Below, piece after piece: positions 22,315-35,794 of a DNA stretch of 64,000 bases. Within the stretch, counting starts at the first letter, position 1. The number at the start of each line of letters is the position of its first letter. Source of the DNA: Mallotus nudiflorus (Eukaryota > Streptophyta > Magnoliopsida > Malpighiales > Euphorbiaceae); contig CANTUR010000113.1 of NCBI GenBank assembly GCA_947683625.1, positions 1,240,001 to 1,304,000 on the forward strand, in the 5' to 3' direction. The position numbers and the translations under genes are program-made. The notes beneath the pieces are model-generated. The model was not told where the DNA came from. It did no database searches and worked only from the letters and a program-made list of their open reading frames with translations.

Positions 22315-25300
22315 TGTCACGACCCAAAACAGGGGCCATGACCGGCGCTAGGGAACGGGAATTCTTTCGAATCCGGAACCCGTAGCAAGCCTAAAAAAAT
22401 AAAATAAATATGCAATAATAACCATAAAAATATAATATGCAGCGGAAAATAAAATCATAAATATTACAATATCATCCATAACAACTGGATATAATTCAAA
22501 ACTCATCACATCGCATATATAATCTCATAAATGTATAATCTTTATACAAATCCAGTTTTAACATAATACATCTCTTTAAAATAAAGTACATAAAATCCAA
22601 TACTTTAATTTACAACTACTGCAGTGTCTAGATAAAATAAATAAGACTCAAGTAGACAATTTACATAAAGAAGCCGGGGCGGAAGAAATCCGGCGTATCG
22701 ACCTGCTACTGAGGTCTGAGGAAGTTGACTCTCCTGAAAAATAGTCAACGGAGGGGAGTCAGACCTCACTGAGTGAATTACTATAGTATATATACATACA
22801 CTCTAAGTGATAATGCATACAGTCAATAGTATATATATAATATGTATATATACAGGCAAGTTCATACAGATGCAGAAAAATCATTTTATATATTTTGTCT
22901 GAAAATCAACTTTTATGAAGGATCACATAGAACCCTAGAATATCGCAACCTCAGAAAAATAGTGTTAAACAACACTCTAGCCATACAGGCTCACAAATTC
23001 CAAATATATCCACTTAATCCATATGGACAGTAGACTGGCCCCGAGACACTAAGTCAACCGAGCTCCAGCAGTCTGACTGCCAGTGTGATTGGCCCCGAGA
23101 CACTTGGTCAACCGAGCTCCAGCAATCACACCCACAAACCACATCTCACACATCCAATAATCATAATCAAATCGATATCCACAAATAGTCAGTAATAAAG
23201 CCTAAATACTATAGGCGTACCGGTACGTACTCGGTCCTAGTGCTGCCCACTAGGTAGCACGTTCTATTGATATCCTTCAGTAATAAATAATAAAACATTC
23301 ATTCACAAATATAAATGATGCATGAATATTAATGAAATAGCAATATAAACCATATATATACTGGAAATATACCAAACGTAAACCAGGTATATTTGAGTAT
23401 ATATATACGTCAAATAAATTCAATCAAATCATGAATTAAACTAAAAATATATTTAAAAACATTTTAAATATATTTTATTAATAAAACATGTATATAATTT
23501 ATTATATACCAAAAATATACTTGAATATAAATCATGTTATTTATGCATAATTAGTCAAAATAAAACATGCATTTTCTAAATCATGCATCCTAAGCATATA
23601 TATATAATATAGTAACTCACCTACTGCGCTCCACGAGACAGGTCCGACGGGCCTGGTCCACTAACCCTCGGTCTCGGCGCAACTAAACAAGAAATAATTA
23701 ATCGACATCAGAATAACCCTAACAGAAATCCTAGAATTCAATCTAGAGTATTAAAATACGGAAATAGAATTAGGGTTCGACTGGATATCACGTTTTACGA
23801 GAATTCTACCGGAAATCCGGCAGAACCTCCCCTGTAAAACAGACATCTCTCTACTCAAAAGAGTAGAGCCGACCCTGCAAAGAAAATACACTTCGAAAAT
23901 AACACCATAAACAATCACAACCCCTCGGTCGGACTCCAGACTACAATCTGTCGACCGGGGTCCACAAACACAGAAAATATATTCAAATATACCAAAAATA
24001 TCCTTAAATCATAAAAATACATTTTATAAATAAAAATTACATAATTGACCTTGAAACACTATAAAAATCGATTAAAACTCATTTTATTTGAAAAACCGTA
24101 TATTATATATATAATTGAAAATAATTCACGGAAAATAGTTTTAATTAGTTAAAAATACCAAATATTTTGTAGAAATCATTTTTATACCTTAAATAAATAT
24201 TAAAACCAATTAAATTACATTTTTAGACAATTTAGGGTAAAATTACCAAAATACCCCTATATATATATATATACCTAAATTACTTCAAAAATTCACCAAA
24301 AATCATACAATTATCCAAAATTAATTTTCTCAACATATTTATCAATAACATAAATATTTAACTCAATTAACCAATTAAATTCAATTTAAAACACAATTAA
24401 CTTAATTTTCCAAAATCACCTAAACTTCAATAATTAAAAATAAATACTTAGAAATTCATAAAAATTCCAAATAAATTCCTATAATTCATTTCAACACCTA
24501 ATTCAACCATAAACTCCAATTTAATAATTTAAATAATTAATTTCCGAAAATTCGAAAATAATATTAAAATATTCAAAAATACCCAAAAATCCAAACAATC
24601 TCCAAAAATTCTACAAAAATTCATACATAAAGATTAAGCTACCAGGAACAACATTTGTGAAGGAAGTTTCCATGAATCATCCAAATTGAAGCTCAAAAAA
24701 ATCGAAAACCAAAAGTGGCCGAAATATTCAACTCAAAACCTAAGCAATTCTAGACCGTTTTAGCTCAAACAAAAGCTAGAATAACACTCACCGGAGCTCA
24801 AGGAGAAGATAGAGACCGGCGGTGTCGAAAACGGTGGCCGGATGAGGGAGAAACGACGGTGGCAAAAATGGTGGTCCGGCGGCACCCACGGGAGAAGAAA
24901 GAAGAAGAAGAAGAAAAAGAAAAAGAAAGAAAAGGAAAGAGAAAAGAAAAGAAAAAGAAAGAAAAAGGAAAAGAAAAAGAAAAAAAAAAAAAGAAAAAAG
25001 AAAAAAAATAAATTTTAATAATTTAATAATAAATAAAATAATAAAATAATAATAAATAAATAATAAAATATTAGGATAATAATAAACCCTAATTAAATAT
25101 ACACACACAGGCTTTATTTAATAATTTAAAAATATGTATGAGTTCATGCAAACCCGTAAATACATTTAAAATAATTAATAATACATTGTTTACGTGGAAA
25201 TTTCCCCGAAAATGAAAGTCCCGGGAAAATTTTACGTAAAATACTGAAAATAATAGACAGTAATTAAAATAGGTTTAAAATACATATTAACTCATAAAAA

Positions 25301-25382
25301 TATCATATAAAATACAAAAATCACTGACACTCGCATATCCCGGTACAGTGTAAAAATATTTTTAAAATTACGGGATATTACA
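22315..25382 (-). repeat. 5' LTR of the Gypsy element (right on plus strand)
   Basis: It has the same ends as the 14220-17285 LTR. By-eye alignment over its whole length finds six substitutions and three indels: a 2-bp A-run change, a C run and one single base. The indels exactly explain the 2-bp length difference. The homopurine tract is at 24890-25008. It is followed by TSD TACTT at 25383-25387. Confidence 0.95.
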
Positions 25383-25406
25383 TACTTTCACACTGAATTT
25401 ATCATA

Positions 25407-25688
25407 TGTAATAGAGACATAAAGAGCTCCATGCTAGCTTATGTTGTTGCTATTCATTGCAATTTATCATATTTAATCACTGATCATCATGTGGCTTAGA
25501 TTCATCGTTATTACTTAATGATTATACACATTACTATATCTCTTGTAACTAATTTATGTATAGGTGACATAGTCTAATTAGTTAAGAGAGAGATTCTTTA
25601 GTCAATTTTTTGTATTCCACTATATATACATTCAGTTACTAGTATTGAAAGTTCATGAGCTTCCACTCATTTTGTTGCAATTTTGTTA
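25407..25688 (+). repeat. 5' LTR of old Copia
   Basis: It aligns with 35795-36077 along its whole length. The start is set at TGTAATAGAG and the end just before the primer-binding site at 25689-25700 (TGGTATCAAAGC). The canonical terminal CA appears mutated. Confidence 0.75.
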
Positions 25689-25835
25689 TGGTATCAAAGC
25701 CTAAAAGCTCTTTGATTATTATTATTTTTTTCATTTTCTCTCATTTTCCTTTGCTTTCTTAGTTACCAAACAGTTTGATTTTCTTCTCAACTCAGAGTAT
25801 AACTTTCTTGAAGACACAAATCTAAAGATTCAACT

Positions 25836-26731
25836 ATGGAGAATCAGATAAGGCTAACAAATATAGCTTCGAGCCAATCCTTCTTTTGTAATTACTTCAG
25901 TTCTTCTTAATGGAAACAATTTTCACACTTGGTCGAGGTCAATGCGAATGGCCTTGATTTCTAAAAATAAACTGAAGTTTGTGGATGGATCCATACTAGT
26001 GCTTAAACCTAATGATTCAACTTTTAAAGCTTGGGAAATATGTAATACCATGGTGCTATCATGGTTGGTGAAGTCTTTATCACCTACTATAACACAAAGT
26101 ATGATTTAGATAAACTCAGCTCGGGATCTCTAAAAAGATCTTCATGGTCATTTTTCACAAGGGATGCTATGAGGATTCTAATTTATAAAAAGAAATAACT
26201 TCATTTAAACAAGGTGTAAATTTTATCTCTAAGTATTTTACTCATCTAAAGGTTTTTTGGGATGAATTGATGTACTTGAGACAAATTCCTTCTTGCATTT
26301 TCATATCTTAATGTAACTGTAATGCATTTGATATTATAAGGAAGTATAGTCAACATAATCAAGTGATTTGTCTCTTAAAATGGTTAAATAATGATTTTGC
26401 TACCATAAGATCACAGATCTTAATTATGGATCCATTGTTAGAGATTAGTAAAGTTTGCACTCTTGTTTTACAACATGAGAGGCAGCTTAGAGGAATTATA
26501 AATGAGTTGATCAATGAATTTACTGTGTTATATGCTGGAAGATGCAAGTCAGGTTTCTATAATAAATATTATAAGTCTTTAACCAAGAGCAATCAATTTT
26601 TTAATTCAAAGAAGTATCAAGCTACTATAAGTGGAAAGAAGCTTGCATGCTCTTTTTATAATAACTGTGGTCATTTAATGAACCAATGTTATAAGAAGAA
26701 TGGTTATTCTCATGGCTTTAAGCAGCAATAG
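25836..26731 (+). pseudogene. Old Copia gag remnant
   Basis: From the ATG at 25836 the translation shows a Copia gag (UBN2-like): MRMALISKNKLKFVDGS, then NTMVLSWLVKSL, after several breaks. An open 122-aa piece (26363-26731) holds LNNDFATIRSQIL and a degraded zinc knuckle CSFYNNCGHLMNQCYKKNGY. The knuckle's first Cys spacing is altered (CX5C instead of CX2C). Several stops precede it. Nonfunctional. Confidence 0.8.
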
Positions 26732-27329
26732 AATAGGATCCACAATGGCATGATCAATAAAGTTGAGATCAATTTTTTGAGTCAGAGAATGAAGTCCTTA
26801 TAAAAGTAAAAAAAAAATAGAGGGAAAATAAATTTGTGTAGAAGAATCAAATGACAAAACCTATAGTTGTGCTTTCACTAAGAGCAAAATGATCAGTTGA
26901 TACAATTGATTCGAGCTAATAACTAAACTGTAGGTCCCAATTCCATTATCAATAATATCATAGCCTCATTTAATCTAATTCCTAAGATAGGCATATATTT
27001 CTTCCCTAAGGCCTTGATAGCTATAATATATGTTCTAAAGACTACTTGGATTATAAACACCTAGGCCATAAATCACTTCGTAAATTCCTTTGAAAAATTC
27101 AAAAGTTGAAGAGCCAAACAAAGAAATAGTTTCTATCAATCATGTTAAAGAAAATAATATTAAACTTGGACTTGTTCCACATGATGTACTTTGTGTGCCT
27201 ACATTTACTTTCAATCTTATATTTACTAGTAAACTAATGAGAACCTCCTTTTGCTTCCTTATTTTCTTTTCAACCTCTTATTATATCTAGTACATTCAAA
27301 ATTGAAAGGCAATTGATGTATCTAAGGAA

Positions 27330-30300
27330 CAAAAAGGACTCTATTTGTTGGAAGAATCTGAATATACTAAAGCCATAAGTTTGCAAGTTACACAATCATT
27401 AATAAATCATTATAAACATAGTATTACCATTGGTACACTTTGGTATTATAGATTGGGACATCCATCTACTATACGATTGAAAGTTTTACAATAAATATAT
27501 CCTTATATTATTGTCAATAAAAAGGATTGTGTAATTTGTCATTTTAGTAAACAAAGGAAATTAATTACCTTTTCCCATAAGTACTACTATTTAAAAAAAA
27601 TGTTTTAATCTTGTTTATATGGACATTTGAGGTCCAATATTTTTTGTTTCCATATATGACCATAAATATTTGTTAGCATAGATGTGCCCTAAAGCCATTC
27701 TTGTATTTAATAATGACATTGGTAATTATCTCTATGATAATATAATATTCATTTAAATAAAGAGTTTGTTTTTTTTTTGAGTATTTACCCTTTAGCATTA
27801 TGTTAGATAAATTTATTATCAAGAGTTGATAATATGTGTTACAAATTTATTTAGTACATATGCTATAAAAAGTTCATAGTTGAATAATTAATATTTGGGT
27901 GATATTAATTAGACTATCACCTCTGTCTATTTTCCTTGATTAGAATGTGATACAAATAGTGGGAGGTAGTGAGTCTTATGCTACTTGATATGAGATTTAA
28001 GAATAGACATATAGATACTCATGTGATGGGTGGGTCAAACAATGACTTTAGATTTGTGATCACAAGGATATTCACTATAGTCAACGATCACTGTCTAGGT
28101 CATAATGGTGCATATAGTCCTTTAACCTAAGGTGACATGGTCATCCACATTTGAGTGGTTAGAGTTTATTACCGCTTATATACTTGTGTTGATCACACAT
28201 GGGTATATGGAGTGTGGTGGCTGTAGTTAGTTAAATGTAGGGATGAGCGTTCAACCAAGATGAGATTCATTGCCTGGAGTGAACCGGGATGAGATCGTGA
28301 GCTATCTAAGTTTATTCTTGATGAATAAGTTCCTGGCTAGGATAGACATAACACAAGGTGAAAGAGTTTCAGTGCTAGAAAGTGTTTCTAGTATTTGTTA
28401 TGTTTTATAAAGAATAGAACTTGACATGAGCTTAAGTGATAAAGCTATTAGAGTTTGACTATACCATGACTCTAGGCTATATCAGGATCTTCTAATGAAG
28501 GGATTTTAGTGTACGACAATTATGACTAAAGGGTTCATGTGAATTAATACATATATATTCATTTCTAATTGGGTATTTGTGATGTCGATGCTAGGGGGTC
28601 ACTCACAACTTATAAGAACTAAATGTGAATAATTGGGATTTTCACATTTAGACTTGAAAGAGTTTCAAATAATATCAAGTGTTGATATTATCTTCTCATT
28701 GCCAATTAGACATAAATCTAGTAAGTCACACCTAAAAGGTTTTACCATATCTCTATATATTAATCTAATTATTAATTAAAGAGTTTAATCAATTAATTAG
28801 GATTAATGAAATTGGATTTATGCTTAAAAGCAATGATTCTAGCATATCATGAAAGATTTCAAAGGAAGGTTTAATTATTAATTTATGCTTAATTAATATG
28901 AGATATTAAGGTATTAAATTAATAATAAGTATATATTATTTCTATTGGATTTGGATTAATGACCCAAATTGTATGGATCTAGGCATAAAAGAGTTTTGGA
29001 CCAAAGATTAATCTAAAACCCAAGCATTTTGTGTAGACATATTTAATTAATGGACTGGGCTAGGACCAATAATTGGCCTAATCACCAAGCCCATATCTAT
29101 TAAATAAATGTAGTCAAATTTGTCTTATTTGACATTATTGACTTTGATTACATTAAAGATGAGATCACATGGACATTATGAGAATGAATGTAGAGAATTA
29201 TATAGGATATATTTCTACATAATTCTTAATGCAATTTGTCATTATCCTAGATTAGTGCATATATGTATGCCAAGTGGATGTGTGTGATCTAATGGGTCAT
29301 GTGACAAGGAGTCTCCATTTCTCTACACAAATAAATATCCTAAGAAGTGTTCTAAGGATAAGGATTATAAGTGTAAGGCTAGGATGTTGTAGAGAATTTG
29401 CATGAGATGTAATCTCTACATCCATAGCGACTTACACATTTGTCACAACATTATGACAAGTGGCATATGGTGATGCCATCAATCTCTACAATCATTACTT
29501 GTTATATATATCTCTAAGAGTTAGTTGATATTAATTGATAAGAAGAAGGTGAATGGTAGAGAAGAAAAACGTGGGAGAGAGGAACAAAAGGCAAGAAAAG
29601 GAAAAAAAGAGAAACACATATAAAAAGCCTTAAGACTTCTTACAAAGGGATTAAGTTGGTGTAAGCTTATAAGGTTAATTAAGAGGAGTTTCTTGCTACC
29701 AATTGATCAAGGCAAGATGGAGATATGGTGGAGCTTGGTGTTTCAAGCTAGAGGTCTCATACTTAGGAGACTTAAAGAGGTGATTCAAGAGTTAAATCAA
29801 GGAGCCAACCATTGTAGTAGAATACATGTGGTCTACCCCAAACACTTAGGAGATTGTAAGTATTCCACAACTTAGATTTCTTAAGTTTTTGTATTTATAC
29901 ATATTAATGTATATTAGCTATATGTTAAATTGAAAATTGGATCCTAGGGTTGAAATTCTTAATGAGATAAAGCGTTATGTCAAGGAAATTTTTGAAATTT
30001 ACCTCACTTAGCATTTGATGTCTAAATCACATAACTGATTCCTTTCAATATTTTCTTACCATAGTTGATAATAAAAATAAGTAAATTTGGTTTTTTTCCA
30101 TGAAGCACAAATATGAAGCTTAAAGTTTGCTTGAGAAAATTTATATTTTTATTGAAACTCAATTTCATACAAGAATAAAGTGCATTAGAACATATAATGC
30201 TAAAGAGTTTGACATGCCATTATTTTTTAAATCTAAAGAAATTGTTCATTAGATATCCTATGTATATACACCTCAGTAAAATAGCACTGTTAAAAGTAAA

Positions 30301-30828
30301 CATCAATATATTATGAGTGTTGCCAGATCATTGCATTTTCAATTTCATATTCCACTCATTTTTTGGATAGATAGTGTCTTACATGCAACTTATTTGATCA
30401 ATCGTATTCCTAAATATATTCTTATTAACAAAACACCTGATGAAATTCTTTTTTATAAAAAAAATCAACACTTGAACATTTAAAAGTGTTTGGCAACTGG
30501 TATTTTATTTTTCCACCAAGCCAACACTTATATAAATTTGACTTAAGAGCATTGGAATGCTTTTTTTTTTTTATTATTATTTTTTCAACTACAAAAAGGT
30601 ATAGAGTTTATGATTTTTCTTCAAAGCAGGTTTTTGTTTCTAGAAATGTTCTTTTTAATGAACATGTATTTCCTTAACAATACATCCAATGTTTATATTT
30701 CACACTTGCATTTTTCTTTTCTTGATGACTGGGTTACACAATAAAATATAGTTGTAGAATCAGATTCATTGCAACATTTTAATTCTCTTACTCTAATTAA
30801 CTTACAAGTTCCATCTTCTGAATCTAAT
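27330..30828 (+). pseudogene. Old Copia integrase remnant, split by an insertion
   Basis: Before the insertion at 27671 the frame fragments show a GAG-pre-integrase block (WYYRLGHPS-like near 27450) and the beginning of the catalytic core (MDI-GPIFF near 27620, DHKYF at 27657-27670). After the insertion the core resumes at 30053 with FLTIVD-like sequence and continues past 30300 to the C-terminal region. Frameshifts and stops are frequent. The two halves meet exactly at the duplicated ATATT, which shows the 2.38-kb insertion came later. Confidence 0.75.
27671..30047 (+). mobile_element. 2.38-kb LTR-like insertion, probable solo LTR
   Basis: It begins TGTTAGCATAG, ends CTGATTCCTTTCA and is flanked by perfect 5-bp duplications ATATT (27666-27670 and 30048-30052). 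It interrupts integrase sequence that is continuous on both sides. It has no coding region, primer-binding site or internal polypurine-plus-second-LTR structure, so a solo LTR is most likely; a noncoding LARD-type element is the alternative. A purine-rich leader-like stretch lies at 29549-29612 and a TATA-like TATATATAT near 29504. The family was not identified. Confidence 0.75.
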
Positions 30829-33800
30829 TGTCACGACCCAAAACAGGGGCCATGATTTGCGCTAGGGAACGAGAATTCTTTCGAATCCGGAACCCATAGC
30901 AAGCTTTAAAATAAAAGCATGCAATTTAATAAAATAAATAAGGTATTATTATAACAAAAATTTAATCTCAAATAATAAAATAAATTCTCAACAATCCTTT
31001 AATATCATAAAATCACATCTTATATATATCATAAATAGAAGTCTTTTAATACAACCTTCAGAGTAACACTTTAAAGTAAAATCCTCTTACATGCATAAAT
31101 ACAAATACAACTTACGATAGATTTAAATACAACCACTACTGCAGTGTCTAGAGTACAAAATAAAACTCAAGTAAGTGATTTACATAATAAATCCGGAGCG
31201 AAAGAAATCCGGTAGACAGGTCTACTGCTGAGGTTTGAAAATGAGGACTCTCCTGAAAAATATCAACAGAGGGGAGTCAGACCTCACTGAGTGAATTATT
31301 ATAATACATATACATGCATAGCTAACTATCAAATGCAAACACTCAAAAGTATATATAATAAATATATATATACAGACAAATACACACAGATGCAAAGAAA
31401 ATCATTTTAATACTGATACTGAAAATCATCAGTTATGAAGGATTAAATAGAACCCTATATTTTCGCAACTTCAAATATCAATAAAACTCACTTAAGCCAT
31501 ACAGGCCCACTCAGTTCTAAATAATTCACTTAGTCCAACTAGACAGTAGACTGGCCCCGAGACACTAAGTCAATCGAGCTCCAGGAGTCTGACTGTCAGT
31601 GTGATTGGCCCCAAGACACTTGGTCAACCGAGCTCCAGCAATCACACTCTCAATCACATCAATCTCAATCATATCAATCATGTCATATTTCCTCAAATAA
31701 GTTAGTAATTTAACCCTACGATCTATCACACTGGTACGTACTCGGTCCTAGTGCTGCCTACTAGGAAGCACGTTCTATCGATATCCTTCATTTATGTTAA
31801 AACATACATTCAGAAAAATAAATGATGCACGATGACAGTTAAAATAAACAAATAAACCATATATATACCAGAAATATACCTAAAATAAACTAAGTATATT
31901 TCATGTATATATATGTATAATCAACTCAAATAAATCATGAAACATATTAAATTAAACCAATGATATATTTAAAAACAAGATATATTTAATTGAAAAGGAA
32001 AACATGCATTTATTTCATAATATACCAAAAATATACTGAAAGTATACTTAAAATATACTTAAATATTCAAATAGGCAATTATGCAAAGTTTATATTTAAA
32101 ACATAGAATTCTAAAACATGCAACCTAAGCAATGCATAAATATCATAATAACTCACAGTTGTGTGCTTTTCGGGATGGGTCTGATAGGCTTGGTCCACTA
32201 GGTCTCGGTCTCAGCACAATTAACAATGAAATAATAACATGAAATAAGAATAATTCTAACTTAAATTCTAGAGACTCGATCTAGGATTCTAAACACAGAC
32301 AGAGAATATGAATTAGACCCGATGTCACATTTTATGAGAATTCTACCTAAAATTCGACAGAACCTCCTCTGTAAAACGAACATCTCTCTACTTAAAAAGT
32401 AGAGCCGGTCCTGTAAGAAAAATACACTTTGAATATAATTCACAAAATGTTCTCATAACCCTCGGTCGGAATCCCAAACTGTAAATTCCACCGATCGGGG
32501 TCCATAATTCACAATAAAATGCACCAAATATATTAAAATTTCATAAATACTGAAAATACCCTTTTTATACCAAAATATAGCAATTTAAATTTTTAAACAT
32601 TAAAAATAATTATTTCACCGATATTTACTTAAAAATCCTAATATTAATATAATATTATTAAAATCGATATATCTCGATAAATTCACAAATATTAATGAAA
32701 ATTCATTTTATAAATCCAATTACTCAATTAGTCTAAAAACATACTAAAAATTACTAAAAACCCATTTATTTACAAAAATAGCATATTATATTAAATTTGA
32801 AAATAATTTTTGAAAAATAGTTTTAATTAGTTAAAAATAGAAAATAATTTGTAAAAATCATTTTTACACCTCAAATAATTATTAAAACCAATTAAATTTA
32901 ATATTTAACCAAAATTACTACCAAATTACTAAAATACCCTTAGTATATAAAAATTCACATAATATACTAAAAATACTCAAAAATTTAATAAAAATTATAT
33001 AATTACTCTAAAATTATTTTCTCAACATATAATTCAATAAAATCAACATTATACTCAATAAACTAATTAATTTAAAAAAAAATACATATATAACCTATAT
33101 TTCCAAAATTGACATAAACTAAATAAAATTATAATAATTACACAAAAATCAAAAAAATTATAAATTAAATTCTAAAATTAATATCAACCACCAAAAACAC
33201 TGAAAATCACAATTTCACAATTTATTTAATTAATTTATGAAAATAATAAAATAATAAAAAATTCACAAAAATCAAAATAAATTCCAAAAATTACAGAAAA
33301 ATTTCTAGAGGTAGATTAAGCTAAGGGGAACATTATTTGTAAAGGAATTAAGCTTGAATATCAAAGAATGAAGTTCAAAAAAATGAAGAACAAAAAATGG
33401 CTGAAAATGGAAACAAGCTTAAAACCTTACCAAATCAAATTTTTAGGTAAAAGGAAGCTTGGAATCATTCTCTAGGGAGTCTCAGGAGTCCAACGACACT
33501 AGAATCACTAATTTTGGTGGCCAGAATGGACTTGAACAACGAAGAGGGAGACTTTTGGCCAAATCGGGTTCCTCGAGCTTCACTGGTGTCAGAGAGGATG
33601 ACAGGGGGCGGCGGAGCTGCTGGAGGAGGAGGGTGGATGTCCGGGAGGCACACTGATGATAGTCGGCCGGAGTTGTAGCGGTAAGGGGACGGTGAGGGTG
33701 AGGAATGGGATGAAAGGGAAGAAGAAAATGGTTTTTTTTTGTTATGTTTATGTGTGTGTGTGTGTATGTATATGTATATTAATATAACTTTATATTATAA

Positions 33801-33980
33801 TAATATAAACTTATAATATATTCACATTAAACACACACCACACATTTACACACATGCATAATTTTATATATATATATATATATTAGTGCATAAAATAATA
33901 ATAATGCATAAAACAATATAATTTAGTAAGGTAAAATAACATTAAAATAAAATACACTAAGTTAAAAATTATTTAGAACA

Positions 33981-34024
<44 letters not shown>

Positions 34025-34197
34025 CATAAATGAACTATCGAAATACTGATCATTATATATATATATATTGAAACCCTAATTAACATAAATTAATGATAGT
34101 CAACTCAAAATCAATAAATATTTAAATATGGTATAAAATTATTAACATTGCATATCCCGATTTAAAATAAAATCATTTAAAAACTCGGGTTATTACA
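30829..34197 (-). mobile_element. Solo LTR of the Tekay/Del-type Gypsy family
   Basis: It starts TGTCACGACCC and ends GGGTTATTACA, like the LTRs at 14220-17285 and 22315-25382, with the same internal landmarks. These are the GGCCCCGAGACACT repeats near 31553-31640, a GTGAGTTA/TTTTTCAG pair in element sense, and a GC-rich patch at 33460-33720. Perfect 5-bp duplications CTAAT flank it (30824-30828, 34198-34202), which shows an insertion followed by LTR-LTR recombination. At 3369 bp it is longer than the young LTRs and is well diverged from them. It splits the old Copia pol. Long (AT)n at 33983-34021 and TG repeats near 33750 lie inside. Confidence 0.92.
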
Positions 34198-34202
34198 CTA
34201 AT

Positions 34203-35720
34203 GTTCAACCAATTCTTTCTTTCCTTACCTAAAGATCCATTAGAATGACAGAGTCACCCCTATATCTTCAAGACTATGTCATACAATCTAACCTTTGAAC
34301 CAGCCCTTATACTATCAATGACTTTTTTAGCTATGCTACCCTTTTGTCCTTTTGTACTCATTACATTTACTAACTTTTTTTTACTACTAAAACTAAAAAT
34401 TATAATAAAGCCATTAAGTTTGAATGTTGGAAACAAGCTATAAAAGCAAAAATTCAAGCTCTCTAAGATAATGACACTTGAGAATTAACAGATTTACCAA
34501 AGTCCAAGCAATCCATTAGCTATATGTAGGTATATAAAGTAAAGTACAAGGCTGATGACTCTATTGGATAATATAAGGCCTAATTAGTATTATTAGGTTG
34601 CTACTCATTGTTGTAGCCAAAAAAATTAGTTTTTACACTGATTGGATATCAATAATGACATTTTACATAGTGATTTTGATGGAGAGGTGTACATGGAACT
34701 CTTACATGTTTTTCAATCAGATAAACCAATTCAAGTACGCAAGTTTAGGAAAAGTTATATAAGCTTAAGCAAGTAAGTCAATATTGGAATGCTAAGCTTA
34801 CTATAACTTTGTTCACTATGGGTTTTTAGCAGAATACTTTAGATCTCCTTTGATTTTATATAGATGGTGTAATTTTAGTAAGCAATGACATTAATCATAT
34901 TTAATGAATAAAAAAGTTTCTATATAATCAATTCAAAATTGAGGATCTTAGCAATCTGAAGTTCTTCCTTAGGCTTGAAGTGGCTTGCAAGAATTGACTT
35001 GGGTTAATGCAAGTATACTTTTGATCTTTTTACATAAACATGTTCTCTTGAATGCAAAATAATGTCTAGTCCAATGGTTGTCAATCATAGGTTATCTAGA
35101 AATAATGACCCAACTTTATTTGATATCACTACTTATAGAAAAGTCATTAAGAAGCTTTTTATCTTACAAACACACAACCTAATGTCTCTTTTGTATACTA
35201 CAACTTTCTCAGTTTCTTGATTGTCCAACTCAATCTAATTTATCTACTATACATCGAGTTTTTAGATATCTCAAAGGCATCATAAGCTAGGGTTTATTTT
35301 TTTCAACTAATAATGAGTTGAAGTTGAAGGCCTTTTATGATTCTAATTGGGTTGCATGTTTACATACACAAAGGTCCATTATTGGCTATAATGTTTTTTT
35401 GGGTTTCGTTTTTGTTTCTTGAAAATCTAGAAAATAAAAAATTATTTCTCGATCTTGTTAAAGTAGAATATAAGGCCCTTGTAGTAGTACATTGTGAAGT
35501 TCAATGGCTTTTGTATTTACTTTAAGACTTTAATATCGATTCTAAATTAACAACAATTTACTGTGATAATCTATGATAGCAAAAAATCCATTTTTTCACA
35601 AAAGGACCAAATATATTGAAACAAACTACCATATAGTTCAAAACAAATCCAACAGGGCATTATTCATCTTCTTCCAATCACTTCTCAACATTAATTAACT
35701 TGCTAATTGCTTACTAAAGC
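34203..35720 (+). pseudogene. Old Copia RT and RNase H remnant
   Basis: Translation in shifting frames gives the Copia RT entry (AIKFECWKQAIKAKIQALQD, then VYKVKYKADDSIG), part of the RT core (YIDGVILVSNDI, FKIEDLSNLKFFLRLEV) and RNase H pieces (VFRYLKG, FYDSNWVACL). A section of the RT around the conserved MDV/AFLHGDL region is missing or scrambled. Multiple stops show long decay. Confidence 0.8.
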
Positions 35721-35794
35721 TCTTCCTCCTCTTCTTTTTAAGTCTTCTGTTATTAAGTTAGGAACACACAATCTGTATAATCCCATTTAAGCAG

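Larger units (their letters stand above)
14220..25382 (-). mobile_element. Complete Tekay/Del-type Gypsy chromovirus
   Basis: An 11.16-kb LTR retrotransposon on the minus strand. It has two LTRs of 3066 and 3068 bp, a primer-binding site TGGTATCAGAGC (initiator Met tRNA), gag, protease, reverse transcriptase, RNase H, integrase and a C-terminal chromodomain, a polypurine tract, and a perfect 5-bp TSD (TACTT). The domain order PR-RT-RH-INT plus chromodomain defines a Gypsy chromovirus, and the protein flavour fits Tekay/Del. By eye the two LTRs differ at only six substitutions and three small indels, so the insertion is very recent. Yet the polyprotein frame is shifted ten times, always by one extra base. 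The copy therefore looks unable to make its own full protein, unless these are assembly errors. It inserted just left of the old Copia at 25407. Confidence 0.95.

Noticed and set aside
29693..29875. 60-codon ORF in the 2.4-kb LTR-like insertion
   Set aside because: No similarity and no domain; located in noncoding LTR-like sequence.
33459..33656. Overlapping ORFs on both strands in a GC-rich patch (62-65 codons)
   Set aside because: The patch is part of the Tekay solo LTR; the homologous GC-rich patches at 16690-16795 and 24786-24890 do not keep these frames. No domain is recognisable.
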